Assembly: GCF_950295315.1 (NCBI RefSeq)
Contig: NC_080171.1
Coordinates: 109,898,378-109,962,377, forward strand
Reading direction: 5' to 3'
Source of the DNA: Erinaceus europaeus
Taxonomy: Eukaryota; Chordata; Mammalia; Eulipotyphla; Erinaceidae
Length of the DNA stretch: 64,000 nt
The notes under the pieces are model-generated. The model saw only the letters and a program-made list of their open reading frames with translations, ran no database searches and was not told the origin of the DNA. The translations under genes were made by a program, and so were the position numbers. This document shows, one piece after another, positions 61,933-64,000 of the stretch; the stretch's first letter is position 1, and the number at the start of each line of letters is the position of its first letter.

Positions 61933-63349
61933 AACATGAAGTGGGTACAAAGGATACAAAACAAGCAGGCCAAAGTCTGATTCCAGAATTGATGTGAAAT
62001 TGACATGAGATGAATATATACATCAAAAATGAAGAAATGAAAAATGAAAAGTCCCAGCAATACAGAAGATTAGGAGTGTCTAAGCAGTTTCATTGTAAAG
62101 TAAAGCTTTTCTGGTCGGAGGGACTGTAATTGACAAAGATGGAAGAAATAATTTAATGTTCAGTACAGAAAAGCAGGGAGCCCTGAAAGAAGCAATCATT
62201 ATAGCATTCAAAGCCTCTGGGGAGCCATCTGCTACTGTACCATTACAATTCAGAAGGCCTATTCTATACACTTCTCTGCTTCAACCCTTTCAGATGCCCT
62301 GAGAATTTTCTACAGATTAAACCTAATTAAGAACAAATGAGACTTCTCTCCTACGTTCAACAGGACTTCATCCTGTACAACTTCATAGGGGAAGGAATGT
62401 TACACCTCTTATTACATTTACAAGTCTGCACAATCACAAGCCTCCCATCACACAGACAAGCCATTACATGGCTAGTGGAACTATCCTACCTAGCATATCA
62501 ACCCATCTATTTTGAAGTGTATCTGAGAACAGTAACTTTGCCTTAACTCATTCCAGCAACCCTTTATTGAGAAATTGTAACAGATTTGGCCTTCTGGGCA
62601 GATCAATTTCTGACCTAATGACTCCCAGAGTCCAAGTGGGAGAGAAACAAAGAAAAAAAAAATCCAATTGCGGTTCATAATGGTAAGTGCAATCAACAAG
62701 GCTGTCCAGGGGACAAAGTCACTGATGCAGCGATCAATGTGTGATAAGGTGGATGGTTAGAAGAGAGTCAACCATGTCCCTGACAAGGTCAAGTACATAG
62801 AAATAATCAATAGAGAGCCACTGAAGTGCTACTCCCATTCCACTGAAAAAAATAATAATCTATCACACAGTCAAACTTGGAATCAGTGAGCTTGGAGATG
62901 GCAAATGCCTCAAACTACCAAAGACAGACCTTCTTTATAACTTCCTACATAATCTGTGAATTAGTTCTGTTGAGTCATCAATTTATTTTCAAAATATCTC
63001 TGAAAGAGGCCTCAAATAAAACAATATATTTGAGTGATTGAATTAACACAAACCTACTTCCAACAGAGCGTTCTAATTAGCAAATGTCTCTATCTTACAC
63101 ACACTCATTCTTTGATTCAAGGTTTTGTTTTGTTTTGGGTTGTGATTTGATACTACTTTGAAAGCATACATGGATCATATGATACTTTCATTAATAGTTA
63201 ATAATCATGTAGTCATTTAAACACTGAATTAAATATTACTTATTACGTTTTAATTATGCAACATTTCAAATACTTCCCCCCCAACAACACTAGTGTACCT
63301 ACAGCCTTAATTTAAGAAGGTGAATATTTTGTGTTATCTCTCTCTCTCT

Positions 63350-63480
63350 TTTTTCTCTTTTCCTTTTCTGCTTCCAGGGTCATTGCTGGGGCACTATGAA
63401 TGCACTGCTCCTGGGAGTCATTTGTTCCACTCTATTGGATGGGACAGAGAGAAATTAAGAGGGGGAGGGAAGATAAAGAG
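63350..63480 (-). mobile_element. Type 1 SINE (antisense), part 1 of an interrupted copy
   Basis: 'ctgcttccagggtcattgct', 'gcactgctcctgggagtcat', 'ttggatgggacagagagaaa'. It breaks at 'gggagggaagataaaga', where a sense SINE enters, and continues at 63813. Confidence 0.85.
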
Positions 63481-63484
63481 ATGG

Positions 63485-63812
63485 GGGGCTGGGCAATAGT
63501 GCAGCAGATTAAATGCACATGACATGAAGCGCAAAGACTTGCGAAATGATCCAGGTTCAAGCCCCAGGCTCCCTGCCTGTAGGGGAGGTCGCTTCACAGG
63601 CGGTGAAGCAAGTCTGCAGGTGTCTATCTTTTTCTCCTCCCCCTCCTCTCTCGATTTCTCTCTGTATTATCCAACAACAACAGCATCAATGGCAACAATA
63701 ACATTAATGACAACAACAAGGGCAACAAAATGGGGGGAAAAATGGCCTCCAGGAGAAGTGGATTCATAGTGCAGGCACCGAGCCTCAGCAATAAACTTGG
63801 AGGCAAGAAAAA
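63485..63812 (+). mobile_element. Type 1 SINE with extension, nested in an antisense SINE
   Basis: 'ggcaatagtgcagcagatta', B box 'ggttcaagccc', 'ctgcctgtaggggaggtcgc', tail 'aacaacaagggcaacaaaat', extension 'gagaagtggattcatagtg' and 'aataaacttggaggcaagaa'. Confidence 0.92.
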
Positions 63813-63970
63813 AAAAAAGAGGGAGAGAGAGAGAGAGAGAGAAAGATAAAACACCTGTAGGGCTGCTTCTCCACTCACGGAATCCCTGCAGGTGGGGAGC
63901 AGAGCAGGGGCTCTCACCCAGATCCTTGCATGGGTGCTTACATTTAACCAGTGCTCTTGACCAGATCTGC
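63813..63970 (-). mobile_element. Type 1 SINE (antisense), part 2
   Basis: After a GA run: 'acacctgtagggctgcttct', 'tgcaggtggggagcagagca', ending 'ttgaccagatctgctccc'. It completes the copy started at 63350. Confidence 0.85.
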
Positions 63971-64000
63971 TCCCATGTCTCTTTCCTTGAATGTACTCTA

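Noticed and set aside
62080..62699. Small open frames near the window end checked as a possible CNTNAP5 exon 3
   Set aside because: None shows the discoidin motifs expected upstream of 37408, and no phase-compatible splice sites flank them.

Overview
The window is nuclear DNA from a mammal, almost certainly a hedgehog (Erinaceidae). It is AT-rich, intron-dominated and packed with interspersed repeats. The most abundant are tRNA-derived SINEs whose heads match my memory of the hedgehog ERI-type SINEs, and a private L1 lineage with a very long 3' UTR. There are no bacterial-style genes, no CRISPR array and no free-standing RNA gene.

The only host gene is a minus-strand segment of a contactin-associated protein (Caspr/neurexin-IV family), best matched to CNTNAP5. 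Seven consecutive coding exons are visible. Every exon has AG/GT borders and all reading phases join across introns: 37261-37408, 26039-26242, 24941-25125, 20810-20953, 17952-18213, 8419-8565 and 369-540, 1262 coding bases in all. They encode the end of the discoidin (F5/8 C) domain, all of laminin-G 1 and all of laminin-G 2. By the family exon plan they are probably exons 4-10. The upstream part of the gene lies beyond 64,000 and the downstream part before position 1. All other sequence is intron.

SINE types used below. Type 1: head with 'ggttaagcgcac', B box like 'ggttcgagccc', then 'cacctgcaggggagt' and a CAA/TAA tail, sometimes ending in an 'ataaccctggaggcaa' extension. Type 2: head with 'gcacctggttgagcgcac', tail 'aataaataaataaag'. 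Type 3: head with 'tggcacagtggataaagcat'. Type 4: 'atgcctgaggct', 'ggttcaatcccc', 'ataagccagagctgagcag'. L1 copies are mostly 5'-truncated 3'-UTR pieces recognised by the block 'gcaattacagaagccagacc' followed by a 'ggtggtgggaattgtgtgg' block.

Layout. 0-8.4 kb (intron 9): antisense L1 with an LTR inside it, a sense L1 3' UTR, and a 2.8 kb decayed L1. 8.6-18 kb (intron 8): SINEs and L1 pieces, including an L1 ORF2 split by a nested 2.4 kb insertion. 18-26 kb: exons 5-8 with short introns, including a three-level repeat nest at 22.4-24.2 kb. 26-37 kb (intron 4): scattered repeats and quiet sequence. 37-64 kb (intron 3): a roughly 300 bp purine tract, a local duplication, two solo LTRs, L1 3' and 5' ends, and at 58.8-59.6 kb a CpG-rich antisense LINE fragment that does not belong to L1.

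The LINE fragment is the strangest item. It is about 270 codons of a non-L1 (CR1/Jockey-type) reverse-transcriptase C-terminus with one stop and one frameshift, so it looks too intact to be an ancient mammalian relic. The second is a pair of L1-3'-UTR-derived insertions that start at the same nucleotide and carry perfect target-site duplications.
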